From NCBI RefSeq assembly GCF_014066305.1, contig NW_023501064.1, forward strand, positions 124,001-188,000: a stretch of DNA of 64,000 nucleotides, given 5' to 3'. The notes under the pieces were generated by a model. That model saw only the letters and a list, made by a program, of their open reading frames with translations, searched no databases and was not told the DNA's origin. The DNA is from Letharia columbiana (lineage: Eukaryota > Ascomycota > Lecanoromycetes > Lecanorales > Parmeliaceae). This document shows positions 1 to 10,840 of the stretch, piece after piece. The stretch's first letter is position 1. Each line of letters begins with the position of its first letter. The position numbers and the translations under genes were made by a program.

Positions 1-1096
1 ATGCTCCGTAAGTCATAAGTCTATACCTCAGGCTAATGTGCCAAGGACCGTCTACACCAATCTGCCGTACATGTCTCCATCAAATCCGCGCTGCCTCCAG
101 CGCCGCCGCCTCCGTCGAGGCAGCTCCCATTGAACCTTCCCCTACCAATCGTGCACCACCACCTCTCACAGCTTCTCAGTCTCATTCCATCACCTACAAG
201 TTGAAAGCCGCTGTCCTTCTCTCACGCCCGCCCCTCTTGACCCGCGATCTCACCCCTTTCGAGAAATCTTACTTCCTCTATCAACGTCGCCTAAATGAGC
301 GTCTTGCTCTGCCATTCAGTCGTTACTTCTACTATCAGCGCGGCACGCCAGGAGACATCGATTGGAAGCGCAAGATAAAAGAGCGGAAAACACCCGCCCG
401 AGATATCGGCGTATACAATGCTTATGGGGTGGAAGGATGGAATGATGAGTTACTGGTAGGGGATAGTGTAAGCGAGCCCGAGGAGCAAGTGGAGAGGCTT
501 TTGAGTGATGCCGAGGTGGAGGTCAAGGAACGAGATGTCCCAGGGGAAGGGAAGGTAGTAAAGAAAGAGGAAGTAGAGAGGCCGTTGCCGAGGGTCACAG
601 AGGCGGATCAAGCCGGCGATACGAAGAGTCTGAACAGGGCTTTGCAGAAGACGTTGTATTTGATTGTCAACAGAGGGAAAGGACGATGGGGGTTTCCTTC
701 TGCTGAGTTGGCGAGACAAGAGAGCTTGCATACGGTAAGTCGATATCGTTCTGCAGCAGGCCGGGCTCGCGATGCTGAAACGAATTCTTGCAGAGTGCGG
801 AGAGGACGATCGTCCAGACCGGTGGTGTGAACATGAATACTTGGGTCGTGGGAAATATACCAATTGGCCACCAGGTCTGCAACTACAGCCAAGGCATTGT
901 CAACGAGGAGAAAGGGACAGTGCTGCGGGGAGAGAAAATATTCTTCATGAAAGCCAGGATCTTGGCCGGGCAAGCAAACCTGAAGGACAATCAATTTGGG
1001 CTTGAAGATTTTCAATGGTTGACGAAAGAGGAGATACAGAAAGCATTCGATCCACGAAATTGGAACGCCGTAAAAAACATACTACCTGAAAGGTAA
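1..1096 (+). CDS. Mitochondrial large-subunit ribosomal protein mL46 (MRPL17/MRPL46 family)
   Basis: Structural protein of the mitochondrial large ribosomal subunit. Proposed exons are 1-7, 46-734 and 794-1096, giving about 332 residues. The first intron (8-45, GTAAGT to CCAAG, with GCTAATG inside) is only 38 nt. It joins ATG CTC C to the next exon in frame and gives an N-terminus MLRPSTPICRTCLHQIR, rich in Arg/Ser/Thr with no acid, as expected for a mitochondrial presequence. Without it the protein would start at 36 with MCQG. The second intron (735-793) is ordinary. The core has the family's EKSYFLYQRRLNERLALP segment and the C-terminal Nudix-like part (GRWGFPSAE, then the FFMKARILAGQ region). 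The family assignment is from recognised motifs. The ATG lies exactly at the window edge, so an upstream exon cannot be excluded. The gene converges on the nickel transporter. Confidence 0.85.
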
Positions 1097-1250
1097 GGAG
1101 GAGAAATCATGTATTGTATATATGTCATAGCGTGCATTGCACGGCGCGAATAAAATGTCTTGAACTCTGCCCTTCCTCTATAACGCAGCTAAAACTCACA
1201 TGCGGGGTCTCATTATCAGTCTGCCCATGCAATATGTCTTCCCTTTTTCA

Positions 1251-3241
1251 CTACACCACTGCTGATCGAGAAGGTGCACCATGGCAGCTAGTGAAGGTCG
1301 GAAGTATTTCAGCTTCGAAAACATTCGGGTTGTCTGAATTGTCGTTGCCATTAGTCGGAGTCTCTCCGTCTCTTTGGGAAACGTCAAAATCCAGTAACAC
1401 TCCATTAAGCTCAGGCAAAGTACCCAATTCTTTGTCGTTCTGCAACTGCTGATGCTGTGGATGTCTCTCTCTTCTGCGGTCGATTCTTCTCCGCCAGGGT
1501 TTATACAACAGTGCACTCAAGCCACCCAAAACGACAAAGGAGCCACAAATAGCACCACCTGCGGCCTCATGTCAAACGTGTTCGACGCAAGAGAGGTCTG
1601 GAACATTACCAATAACGTCATAATGGTCACCGGCTGCTGCAACTCCGCCCTGAGCGTCGACGTCAGTATTACTGCTGGGTAATCGGAATAGGTTGAAGTG
1701 CCCACCCAGAACTTACCTGAGGGCTGAGCAACGTTAAGGACCTGGATAGAGGTTTCGGAGTCAGCATTGCCTGTCCAAGAAAGATTCCCGGGCCACGGGA
1801 CAATCCTGAGGAGCAAATACTCCTTAGACATGTCTTCAGGCTCAAGGTTGAGGTCGGACGAGGGATTTCAGACGCCAAAAATACGTACGAGAGTCAACAG
1901 TTGAACAAATCCTATAATCATCGCTACCATAACCGTGATGACCGTGAGCACAATCGAATAATACAGTATAGCGATCTGATCCTTTGCAAGTGCTGTAGAG
2001 GTATATAAAGCCATCATCAAGGCACCATCAATGGTATCGAGCAGGCACATCCCAACTGTTCTGGTAAGCTAATCACCATCTATGAACAGCTCCAGCAAGG
2101 ACTCATACCGGTGAACAGCACCGGAAATATCAGAATGAGCCATATGCTTGTGCCTTTCGCCCCTTGAATAGATGCAATCCCCAGCAGTGCGACCTCTGAA
2201 GAAGTGTCGAAGCCAAGGCCGAACAACAGGCCCAAAGGGTACCTAAGAACAGACACCTGCTGATTAGCTTTGCATGATCCTGCACCGTGTGCTGAAAGAG
2301 GGGTCTCGAGTGGACTGCACATTTTCCATGGACTGGGGCCTATAGTCAGCCATAGATCTCACCAGGAAGTGCCTGCAAGATTCGTTCCCACCGGTCAATA
2401 AGCTTGAATATTCTTTTGAAAAGATAAAATAAGCATCCAGCTCCTTTGATTTCAAAACTTTGCTCATCCCCTGGGGCTGAAGCGATCAACTTTCTCATCA
2501 ATTGTACAAGTTTGTGTAGAATATATATGTTCATAATTCCAAGTATAATGAGAAAGCCAGCAGAGACAGATGTACCGATGATGCCCCCAATCTTACTGAA
2601 TGCCCCGAACCTGGAGCTGATAGCAGAGGCCGTGGCGGCGACTACCACGGAAGTGACAATGACGATTCTGATGCAAGAAGACGAGGTCAGAGAGCCGTGT
2701 CAGTAAAACAGACGGAGCTTGCAACATGTGACGAGTGGAAGAGACGAACGTTGAATGACCAAGAGAGAAGAAAGTTCCAACAGTAACCGGACGTTGACCT
2801 GATGCTATGAGCCGACGAGTCATCAGATCGATTGCCTGTCTTCTCGGTGAGAAACCCGTGTGCTTGTCAGCTAGAATAAAGCGTACATACGGAAATGTGG
2901 TCCGCATCGAGAGCATGGCGGAGACCGAGAGTGTAACTCAGCACGGCCGTGGAGACGAGAGCTCTGTACAGATTGGACTCAGTACCTTTTGCTCCTGGAT
3001 TCTTCTAGGATTCCGTACATATGAAAGTGCTATGATTGCATCAGTGAGGAGGCGTAGAGGAACAGTGCTGGAGATGCCAGACAAGAAGAATACCGATTGC
3101 CACCCAGACAATGGCATTTGCAAACACCAATCCAACGATTATGCCTACAGCTGGAAATGGCAACGTCCGTAATCCCGGAATACGTCCATGGCAGGCAATT
3201 GCCCGTCTGTTGATACCGTTCTTCAGCGCAGGGAATCCCAT
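1251..3241 (-). CDS. nic1: High-affinity nickel transporter, NiCoT family (Nic1/HoxN/NixA type)
   Basis: Eight-helix plasma-membrane permease importing Ni2+, chiefly for urease. The coding sequence is spread over about eight exons. Joining them gives the family's signatures: [16 protein letters not shown] (the HX4DH metal motif, near 2855-2925), [26 protein letters not shown] (near 2200), [18 protein letters not shown] (near 2030), and a C-terminal GGAICGSF...[12 protein letters not shown] stretch before a polar tail ending at 1251. Two introns need unusual donors (GTTCGT between GHS and TIVIVTS, and probably GTTCCT after exon 1) to keep the frame. One short intron around 1700 is not fully resolved. 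The intron at 1742-1888 is one of the related introner-like introns. The upstream start at 3241 ([13 protein letters not shown]) is the first ATG in frame. No destroying mutation was found, but the model should be confirmed by transcripts. Confidence 0.85.
1742..1888 (-). mobile_element. Introner-like intron in the nickel transporter gene (147 nt)
   Basis: The intron joins LLTL to VLNVAQPSG in frame. It begins GTACGTATTTTTGG, contains the palindrome AGACATGTCT and the inverted repeat GGAGTATTTGCTCC, and ends with CAGGCAATGCTGACTCCGAA followed by CCTCTATCCAG. The 5' end, central hairpin and branch-site block recur in introns of unrelated genes in this window. Seen directly; mobility is inferred. 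Confidence 0.7.
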
Positions 3242-3674
3242 TCTGACTGATTTCGTGGTTTGGAAAGCCTCAACTGACTGCCCTTTATGATCATTTGATA
3301 GGAGGGTTGTGGAGAATAGGCCTCGAATGCAGATACTCAGAGTGCTAATTACAAGGTGACTTGGGACTGTACGGAGTACGAGAGTTCACATCAAGGATGC
3401 CATGGCATGGAGGAAGGGAGAGAAATCATGCCGGCAATCTGCTTTGTGCTAAGCCGGCATCCCACAGACGCCTGGATTCAAATGAAGGCCAAAGTGAATA
3501 CATCAAAGACTTGATGAGAACTCGAACCATGCTAGATATCCCTCCTCCAACATGCCTGATATAGAGCAGATGGCAAAACTGCCTTTTTCGAGCGCCGATA
3601 TGATACAAAAAATACTGCTTCCGCCCGACATTTGAACCCGACAGACGCCATGGTTTCCCTTTTTGATTCCACAT
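3242..3674. other. Intergenic: nickel transporter 5' side and flippase 3' side
   Basis: No gene recognised. The stretch must hold the promoter of the nickel transporter and the 3' end of the flippase transcript, both read on the minus strand. Small open frames here show no family motif. Confidence 0.6.
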
Positions 3675-6600
3675 TCATTTCCTCCGTGATTTGCCCCTCT
3701 CCATTCCTGGCCTTGAGCTCGCCATCTCACCGTACCTTCCTCGCTCCCTAGTCGTGTCATAGGCCTGCAGCACCCTATTTTGACTCTCGTCCGCCTGACT
3801 GAAAGCATAGCCCCTCTGCTTTCGCATCCGCTGTACTTGTCGCACTTTCCTGATCGCCTTCTGGAATTGCTCCATTCTGGGCCTGTAGTCCTGGATGTTG
3901 TACTTCTGGATCTCTTGCACGTGATGGTACGTTTGAGGCCGGTACATGCGTTTAGCGTACTTCCACGCAAAGTCTCGGAGGAGGCAGATCACGGGTAACA
4001 CTACCGCCATCAGGTAAAAGACAGGAGAAGTGAAGAGTCGTGGGATTACACCATCGTATTCGGTGGAAAGGCCGAGTTTGGGGGCGACCGTTGCGTAGAC
4101 AGCGATAAATGCCAACCAGATGACCATGCTCCCAGGGATGGCGAGGAAAGTCCATTTCGTCCAAATATTCGTAATCAGTGCCGCTTTCCCTAGGACAGTC
4201 GCGAGGACTGCCGTGTATAGAGCGGTCCCCCAAACCCAATGGCCAGCTATCTTTCCGTCGCTTTGGGGAAGATCCCAGAACCAGATGAGCTCAGATATGA
4301 AGTACGCGAGAAGAGAATGGTAAAACCCATTGAGAATCCAGGACCAGAAAGAATGCATCTTGAAAAACACACCTTTCTGTCCAAGCTGGTATAGTTGTGG
4401 ATAGCGATCGAGGAGACGAGCCGAAATGAATTGGTCAAAAATCCCTATTACAACTGGTGGAAAGACGGTGAAGAAGACATTGTAGAAGGACAAGGTCCAA
4501 GATTCGAAGATGACTTCACCAGAAAAGGCGTTCTGGAACGAATACTATATTCAAGTGGTTAGCCAGGAGGTCGCGTCAACCAAACCGGATATAAATACCC
4601 AAAATTGTGTCATGTACAATGCAATGTTCTTGTAAAAGGAGTAGAGAATCAGCTTCGAAATTCGCTGATAACTCCAAGCGCCGTGTACTAGCAAGAGCTT
4701 TCGAAGATATCGGAATTGTCCGATAGCTACATCGGCGCTTCGCGCTGCCTGAAGACCTTCAACGCCGCTTATGCCTACTCCGACATGTGCTGCCTGTATC
4801 ATGGAGACATCATTGGCGCCATCCCCAATCGCCAGTAGAATTGCCTTGAGGTTCCTTTTGACAAGCTTCACAACCAGTGCTTTCTGCAAAGGCGAAACTC
4901 GACTAGGAATCAGGTTAGCACTCATCAGACCATCCGAAACGAATGACACATACCAGCATATCACAGCTTTGCACATGATCGCAAGCTCGAGAAACATCTT
5001 CTCCATGTCTTTTTCCAAAGCAAAAGTCAGAGATTTGCCATCAATGACTAGAGCTAGCGTCTCTAGCTCAGCACCTCCCGCTGACTGATTTCGAATGGCA
5101 GTGAGCTTGTTCTCTATATTGGTTCTCGTAGCCGGCGAATTATCTTCATTGATGATCAACAGTGTCATATCTTCGCTTATGAGCTTACAGCTCATGCCAA
5201 TGTTAATGGCAGTCTCTTGTCGATCACCCGTTAGAACCCAGATTTTGATGCCTGCCTCTTGAAGAGTATGGATGGTATCTGGTACGCCGTCTTGAAGCTT
5301 GTCTTCGATAGCTGTGGCACCAAGCAAAAAAAAGTCATGCTCGATGATTTCTGCTGCTTTGTCAAGCTCCTCACCACGGGTCCCACTGACAGTCGTGTTT
5401 GCCTTGTCAAAGATCTGCAGCCATTGCTGGAGCTCTTCCTCTGGTATCTCGCGCATTGCTAGGCACAATGTACGCAAACCCTCCGTAGCGTATTCTTCCA
5501 GATGCTGCAAGGTTGCCTCAACTGTTGGACTGTCCTTACCAAGTCGCTCCAGAATGACGGTATCAGCTCCCTTGCAGTAGCAGCGCACTTTGCCATCGGG
5601 GCATCTGAATATTGTCGACATACGTTTTCGTGTTGAATTGAATTCTAAAACAGCTAACAGCTGATACTCATACTCCTCACCTTCTACTGAAATCGTCACA
5701 GAGCGGGGCCTTCGAGCCGTAAATTGATAGCCCAGCATCACCGCACCTTCAACCAGAGCACCCTCATCTGGTGAAGCCGCCTGATATTTGATCTCGCCAG
5801 GCTTTTCGTCCCTTCTTTCTGGGATGACCGTGTGACATGTTGATAAAAGCGCCAGGAAATGATGAATGGAGGTCTGGCTTGGGTGTTTTCTCCGATTTTC
5901 GGCAAGTTGTTTAAAGTCGTAGATGCCCACGGGGTTCTGTTCCGTGGCTCGTCGATCCTCAGGCACCTCATCCGCATACTGTATACCTGCTATCGAGCAT
6001 TGCTTGAATTCCATCATGTTGCAGGTAAGGGTGCCAGTCTTGTCCGAAAAAATATACTCAATTTGTCCTAGTTCTTCCACCAGGGACGACGTCCGGCATA
6101 TTGCGGGAGTGTCCGTTCGGTCGTAGTAGATATCAAGATCCGAATTGATTAGGAATGCTTGCCAATACTTGACGACCTCGATCGTTACAAATAGTGATAT
6201 TGGCACGAGGTTGGAGTAAAGAACCCAGTAGGTAAAGATGTCGGAGAAGAATTGCTTCGCAAGGCCGGTGTCTTCGATATATAGATATGCAAGCTTGCTG
6301 GTTGCCGTAGCTCGGATGATGAGATCGCCGACAGAGCTTATAATGCTCAATGCCACAAGAATTGCAACTAGCATGATAATCTGCAGGTTCACCAATTTTT
6401 CCACATGGGTCCTTTTGATGGGAGTCGCCGTAGCGTTACGCATAAGCTTCGTCTCATGGCCAGTGAAGACGACAATACCATGGATCCAAGGAGTATTACG
6501 GAGGGTCGCCCCTCTGAGGAGCAATTGGTCTGGTGCCAGGGGTAATTCCTTTTCGCCGCCACCGGCTGTCATCGTCAGAGTTGCTTCATACGTGTACAGA

Positions 6601-7856
6601 CTGCTATTTGGCTGTTCTGAACGGACCCTGCCAGACAACCGACTAAGCTCGTTCGGGCTCACAAGGCTCGCAGTTTCCGGAATAGCTTGCTTGATCTTCA
6701 AATTCGTTTCGCCATCAAGGTTGGCTGTCTCGATGTAGCACAAACCTTCGGGCTCGGAGGTAGCCAGTAGTACCAGATCCGCTGGGAACGGTTCTTCTGA
6801 TTCTACTCTTACAATGTCTCCCACCTTCACACTAACCCATCTGACATTTTCGAAATTTGATCCCCTCAATACTTTAGTTTTGGAGTGATTGAGTGACTTA
6901 TCCGAGTTCTTGCGCTTGAAATCCTCGATCAACTCCTTTCCGGCGGAAACAAGCAGTACGATGATGAGGGGCCCAATGGTGGTATATCGATTAGTTGGAG
7001 AGATGCCTGGTATCTGCTGCAAAGCTGCTGTAAATAAGAAGAACAAATTGGCGTATTTAGAGAACTGCTCGAACAGGAATTTGGGTAGGAAAGTCGCGAT
7101 GTTGTACTTTGCTGTGGATACATGATTATCGAGGTACCGATTCTGTGCATTCGCTGGCGGATTATTGAGATGTATCAATCTCGGGCCCAGAGTGGATGGA
7201 TCGGGCTTCCCTCTCCCGAGCCCAAATTTGAAATTCCCTGGATCGAATCTCTTGTGCTCTGCCTTTTTAGCCTGGTCTTCAGTCATATCGCTGTCCATTC
7301 TGGGCTGACCGGGCGTTGTCTCGCGCAACGGCATGTCCATTTCCGAGTATTCTGGTCCCCTGCCAAACAACGTCTTTGCCCTTCCCATGATGCCTCCTCC
7401 CATACTGTTCCGGTTTGCATGCCGTCCTCCACTGACCATCGGAGTTGGCCCTGAATCCACCGCACCAGAGGTGTGATAGAAGCCTCCCTGCATGGAAGGA
7501 TCGTCTTCGGGAAGATCGTCCATATCTGAGTACCGCTGATAGTTGTTCAAATCGGAAGTTTGTGAATAAGTCCGAATCCCTGTACCCAGGTACGGTTGTC
7601 CAGCGCGCGATACCCCCGGACTACCTGGCAAGCCATGGGATGACTGCTGTGCACCCACGAACTCATCGTAAGATACAGAGGGGCGAGGTTGCGGCCTGAC
7701 GGAGTGATCGATATTGTATTGATGGAGGAGCTCCTCATCGTTGACGAGAGGAGGCCTGCCATCGTTGTATGTGGGACTCGAGTCGTCGAGATCTAGAAGC
7801 GGACCCCCAGGATTTGGAGCTGCCTGGCCCTCTACTCCTGGTAGCCTAGCAGCCAT
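3675..7856 (-). CDS. DRS2: Aminophospholipid flippase, P4-type ATPase (Drs2 family)
   Basis: Flips phosphatidylserine and phosphatidylethanolamine to the cytosolic leaflet of late Golgi and secretory membranes, usually with a Cdc50 partner. The protein is about 1358 residues after removal of two small introns (4903-4953 and 4545-4598), both placed by restoring the conserved ICCRVSPLQK and YMTQFWYSFQNAFSGE segments. Motifs seen: an actuator DGETN loop, the phosphorylation motif DKTGTLTCN, TGDRQETA, the hinge GDGANDVSMIQ, and about ten membrane helices. The long polar N-terminus (about the first 200 residues, Pro/Ser/Asp/Gly-rich) and basic C-terminal tail are normal for fungal Drs2. The start is ATG at 7856, MAARLPGVEGQ. 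The gene is divergent from the CRIPT-like gene across 370 bp. Confidence 0.95.
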
Positions 7857-8226
7857 GTCGCAATGAGACGCAGGTGTCCCGAACCTGCCTTCGACCCGAG
7901 GGATATGGTCTCAGCAAAGCGGGCAGGATAATGCTTAACATCAATTGGTCCGAAGCCCTATACATGTGTGCTGTTCACACATATACGGAATGTGGCATGT
8001 TTCTCTGAGACTTTGGAAGTTCAACAACTGGTTGTTCAATGCCAGCTTACTCGTACTTACTCACAGCCTCAAACCGCGAAACCCGGAGCTTCTCGGGCCG
8101 ATGTTCATCCGCACTCTATCCCTAATCACAGTCATAACTCCTGACTTTCCCGGAGTCAAGCGCGGCGTCAAGACACAATCCACTCTTATTCAGTTACCTT
8201 CCGACTGGGATCATACCAGATATAAG
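7857..8226. promoter_or_regulatory. Divergent promoter region, flippase and CRIPT-like gene
   Basis: This 370-bp gap separates two divergently read genes and must contain both promoters. An open frame running from 7945 into the CRIPT-like start is in frame with it, but the upstream residues are not family-like, so the start was set at 8227. No clear TATA box or operator was identified. Confidence 0.5.
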
Positions 8227-8778
8227 ATGGTCTGCGCCAAGTGCCAGAAATCACAAAAGAAAACAGAGCTTGCCACACCAGGCGTTAAGCGCAAAAATGA
8301 CTTGTATTTAGGCTCGCCTGCCTCCAATGACAAATGCAAATCCTCAGCTACATCAAACGCCTCCGGCGTCGGGAAGGTAGGCCAGGCTGCTCTGCATGTT
8401 CTCATACTGTCGTGCAGCCTAGTTGACATGTTTGACACAGAGCAAACTCCTCAGCAAAGGTGCATTGAATCCATACGCAGCTTACAGCTCTACATGTGCA
8501 ACATGCAAGACGAAGGTACAGTCAAAAGCTCTGTGAGGGAAGAAAAGTGTATCTAGCTAAACGGGCCATAGGTAGATCAAGGCCACAAATTTTGCAATCG
8601 ATGTGCCTACAAGACTGGCAACGGTACGTTTTGTTCTGGCTAATTTTGGCAGTTCCCACCAAGAGCAATGGGCTGACTGTACATTTTAGCCTGCGCCATC
8701 TGTGGTAAGACCCAGAACAAGAGCATGGCGTCTAGCGGTGGACCCGTGGTTCAGGGCCAGAAGTTTTCTTCCAAATGA
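8227..8778 (+). CDS. CRIPT-like cysteine-rich zinc protein
   Basis: Small protein of the CRIPT family (cysteine-rich PDZ-binding protein; in eukaryotes generally linked to the minor or major spliceosome). It has four exons, 8227-8376, 8441-8515, 8572-8623 and 8690-8778, giving about 121 residues. The joined product starts MVCAKCQKSQKKTELATPGV and carries four CxxC pairs: CAKC, CATC, CNRC and CAIC. The middle exon encodes SKLLSKGALNPYAAYSSTC and the third HKFCNRCAYKTGNAC, both strongly family-like. All introns have GT...AG ends and the frame is uninterrupted. The gene is too fragmented to appear as one open frame. The neighbouring genes do not suggest function. Confidence 0.88.
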
Positions 8779-8993
8779 CCAACCCATGAGTTTTCAGTCC
8801 AGTCTCCCCCACCTGAGCAATTAAATTTGAAGTCGGTAACGTGTTGGACGGGTCATCGAGAATTACCCAAATTCGAGATTCGCAGGCATGATACAAGTTA
8901 TACAGTCTACAGAGCTTGGCTTCACACGACGTCCGAAGAGGGGGCTGTATAATGCTGAGGATATGGGTCCTCTCACAGGTCGTTCCGTTGCAC

Positions 8994-9061
8994 CAATACC
9001 GCCCGCGTGAGGTAATCATTGCTGTGGCAATACCGCCCGCGTGAGGTAATCATTGCTGTGG
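8994..9061. repeat. 34-bp perfect tandem duplication
   Basis: Two identical 34-bp copies, each starting CAATACCGCCCGCGTGAGG, lie at 8994-9027 and 9028-9061. A six-base start of a third copy follows at 9062-9067. Read directly. The region is non-coding. Confidence 0.95.
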
Positions 9062-9302
9062 CAATACGGCCAAAGAAACCTCCAAAGGTTGGGGTTGTAT
9101 GGATGACGCTTTTCATGATTTGGGTAGCACGTCTCTGGGGAATCTTATGGGCGCATTAAAGCAGCAATTGAAAAGCCCGATGCCGGCACCTGTAAGACAT
9201 CAAGTGACCGGGGGGTCCTTCCGGGATCAATCTGCATTTCGGTTTGGTGTTTGGTGTCGAGATGCGTAGGAACGGACATATACTTACGGATCACTTACCT
9301 CT

Positions 9303-9330
9303 TAGTCTCGGGCATTTAGTCTCGGGCATT
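9303..9330. repeat. 14-bp tandem duplication
   Basis: TAGTCTCGGGCATT occurs twice without a gap (9303-9316 and 9317-9330). It lies in the same non-coding region as the 34-bp duplication. Confidence 0.9.
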
Positions 9331-9827
9331 CGGGCCTGCGTGATGATGTTTGAAGTAGGAAGTATACCGGTCTGATTCTCGTCCAATTAAACAAGGGAGC
9401 AAATATTGGCATTCAATTTGTTCGTGAATGTGAGGGTCAGTTCAGGTAAAGGGAGTGAAGGCCTGATTTGTCAGATTGACCGACCGGCATCCAATGAAAT
9501 CAAGGGTTACTTTTTTTTTGAATTGTGATAAGACAGCTGAATGGGCCCAAAGATATTGGCAACAGATAGGTATGTCCAACAAGAATTTACTCGGTACAAG
9601 TGACCGTTGGGGAAAAGTCAAGTCAAGGCGAGGTGCAACGGCTGGGCGAGGTCAAGTGTGGCTTTGACGTTGCTATAAAAAGAGGGAGGGAAATTAGAGA
9701 GGGAAATTAAGCATCAAATATAAAGTAGGTACCGTGCGTGCGTTGCAGATCAGGTACAGGTACCAAATATCATACTTAAATCCCTCGGGTTCGATCCCTA
9801 GAGCGCCCAATGCTCTGCCCCTGGAAT

Positions 9828-9853
9828 ATCATCATCATCATCATCATCATCAT
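9828..9853. repeat. ATC trinucleotide microsatellite
   Basis: About nine uninterrupted ATC units in a non-coding region upstream of the Nrd1-like gene. Confidence 0.9.
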
Positions 9854-10139
9854 TGAAGAATGGAGATGCTGTAGCGTCACTTACTTCATTGACTCCTACC
9901 CTAACAACTTCTAAAATTCCTAAGGCTTCATATGACACAAACCAACGCGGCATAGATAGAGCAAGACGAAGCTACCTTGATGAACCAAATAATGTGGCTG
10001 AGAAAGGGAATGGGAAAGGGAATGGGAAAAGGGAAAGAGAAAGGGGGTTATCTGACCCCTGCCGAGCCCCAATTTATTAGCCCGGCTGCTAAAGTAGCTA
10101 CCTAAGGTAACTTCTACCCGTACTCCAGGAACATTTCTC

Positions 10140-10200
10140 AACTCTCCCCTCTCTCTCCCTCTCTCTCTCCTCTCTCAACCTTTTTTTCTATCCTCTTTTC
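10140..10200 (+). promoter_or_regulatory. Pyrimidine-rich tract upstream of the Nrd1-like gene
   Basis: A CT-rich run (repeated CCCTCTCTC motifs and a T-run) about 650 bp before the start codon. CT-rich tracts commonly lie just before transcription starts in filamentous fungi. That it is the transcription start here is inference. Confidence 0.5.
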
Positions 10201-10840
10201 CGGCAGCTCTCCTGCCACTACATTCTTTTCTAATCTTTAACACCCTTCTAATTCAGGTAGCACTCATTTGCAACTTCTATTAATATAATTCTTACATCGT
10301 CTCAAACATTCGATCACCCTCTCTTTGTTTGCTCAACATACAAGCCCATCCGGCATTCCAACATCAACACGTCCTGAAAGCGGCCGTGTCTCGAGAGAAG
10401 CACAGGTCCCCCGATCTGATACCCTCCCAAAACACGCAATAAGACTGCTCAACCATCTTGGCTAAGACCAGTACTTTTGGTACCATCACCGTGGACACCC
10501 TCCTTTTAAACCTTGATTGAACTACAAAGCTCGTCGGCGCTCCCTTTTCACCCGCGTATCCTATCTCTTGAAAGGTGTGCCAACTGTCCTTCTCGCAACA
10601 CATCTTCTATTCTCCTTTGGTTCTAACGGGTGCAGATCCTAACACTACCTCTCGAATAGCTGTCCACCTGTACCATAAGCACCTTTCTTCGACTCTCAAC
10701 TACCAGACGCGTCCACGAAACACCCTTATACCCAATTACTGTGTTCGGAGTTTATCATCCGAACACTCCCACCATCCAACACGGCTGCCGTAGCATCACA
10801 TCAGCAGGACAGCTTCGTCCTGCCACCGCATCTGCTCGGA

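Larger units (their letters stand above)
8779..10840. other. Long intergenic / 5' leader region of the Nrd1-like gene
   Basis: No protein-coding gene recognised in about 2.06 kb. It holds a 34-bp tandem duplication (8994-9061), a 14-bp tandem duplication (9303-9330), an ATC microsatellite (9828-9853) and, from about 10140, a pyrimidine-rich stretch typical of fungal promoters and leaders. Small open frames are compositionally unlike coding sequence. Confidence 0.6.

Noticed and set aside
7945..8226. N-terminal extension of the CRIPT-like protein
   Set aside because: The frame is open, but CRIPT proteins begin at MVCxKC and the upstream residues look non-coding.
9780..9800. tRNA T-loop-like string GGGTTCGATCCC
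   Set aside because: The T-stem does not pair fully and there is no matching acceptor, D or anticodon arm in the 70 bases before it.
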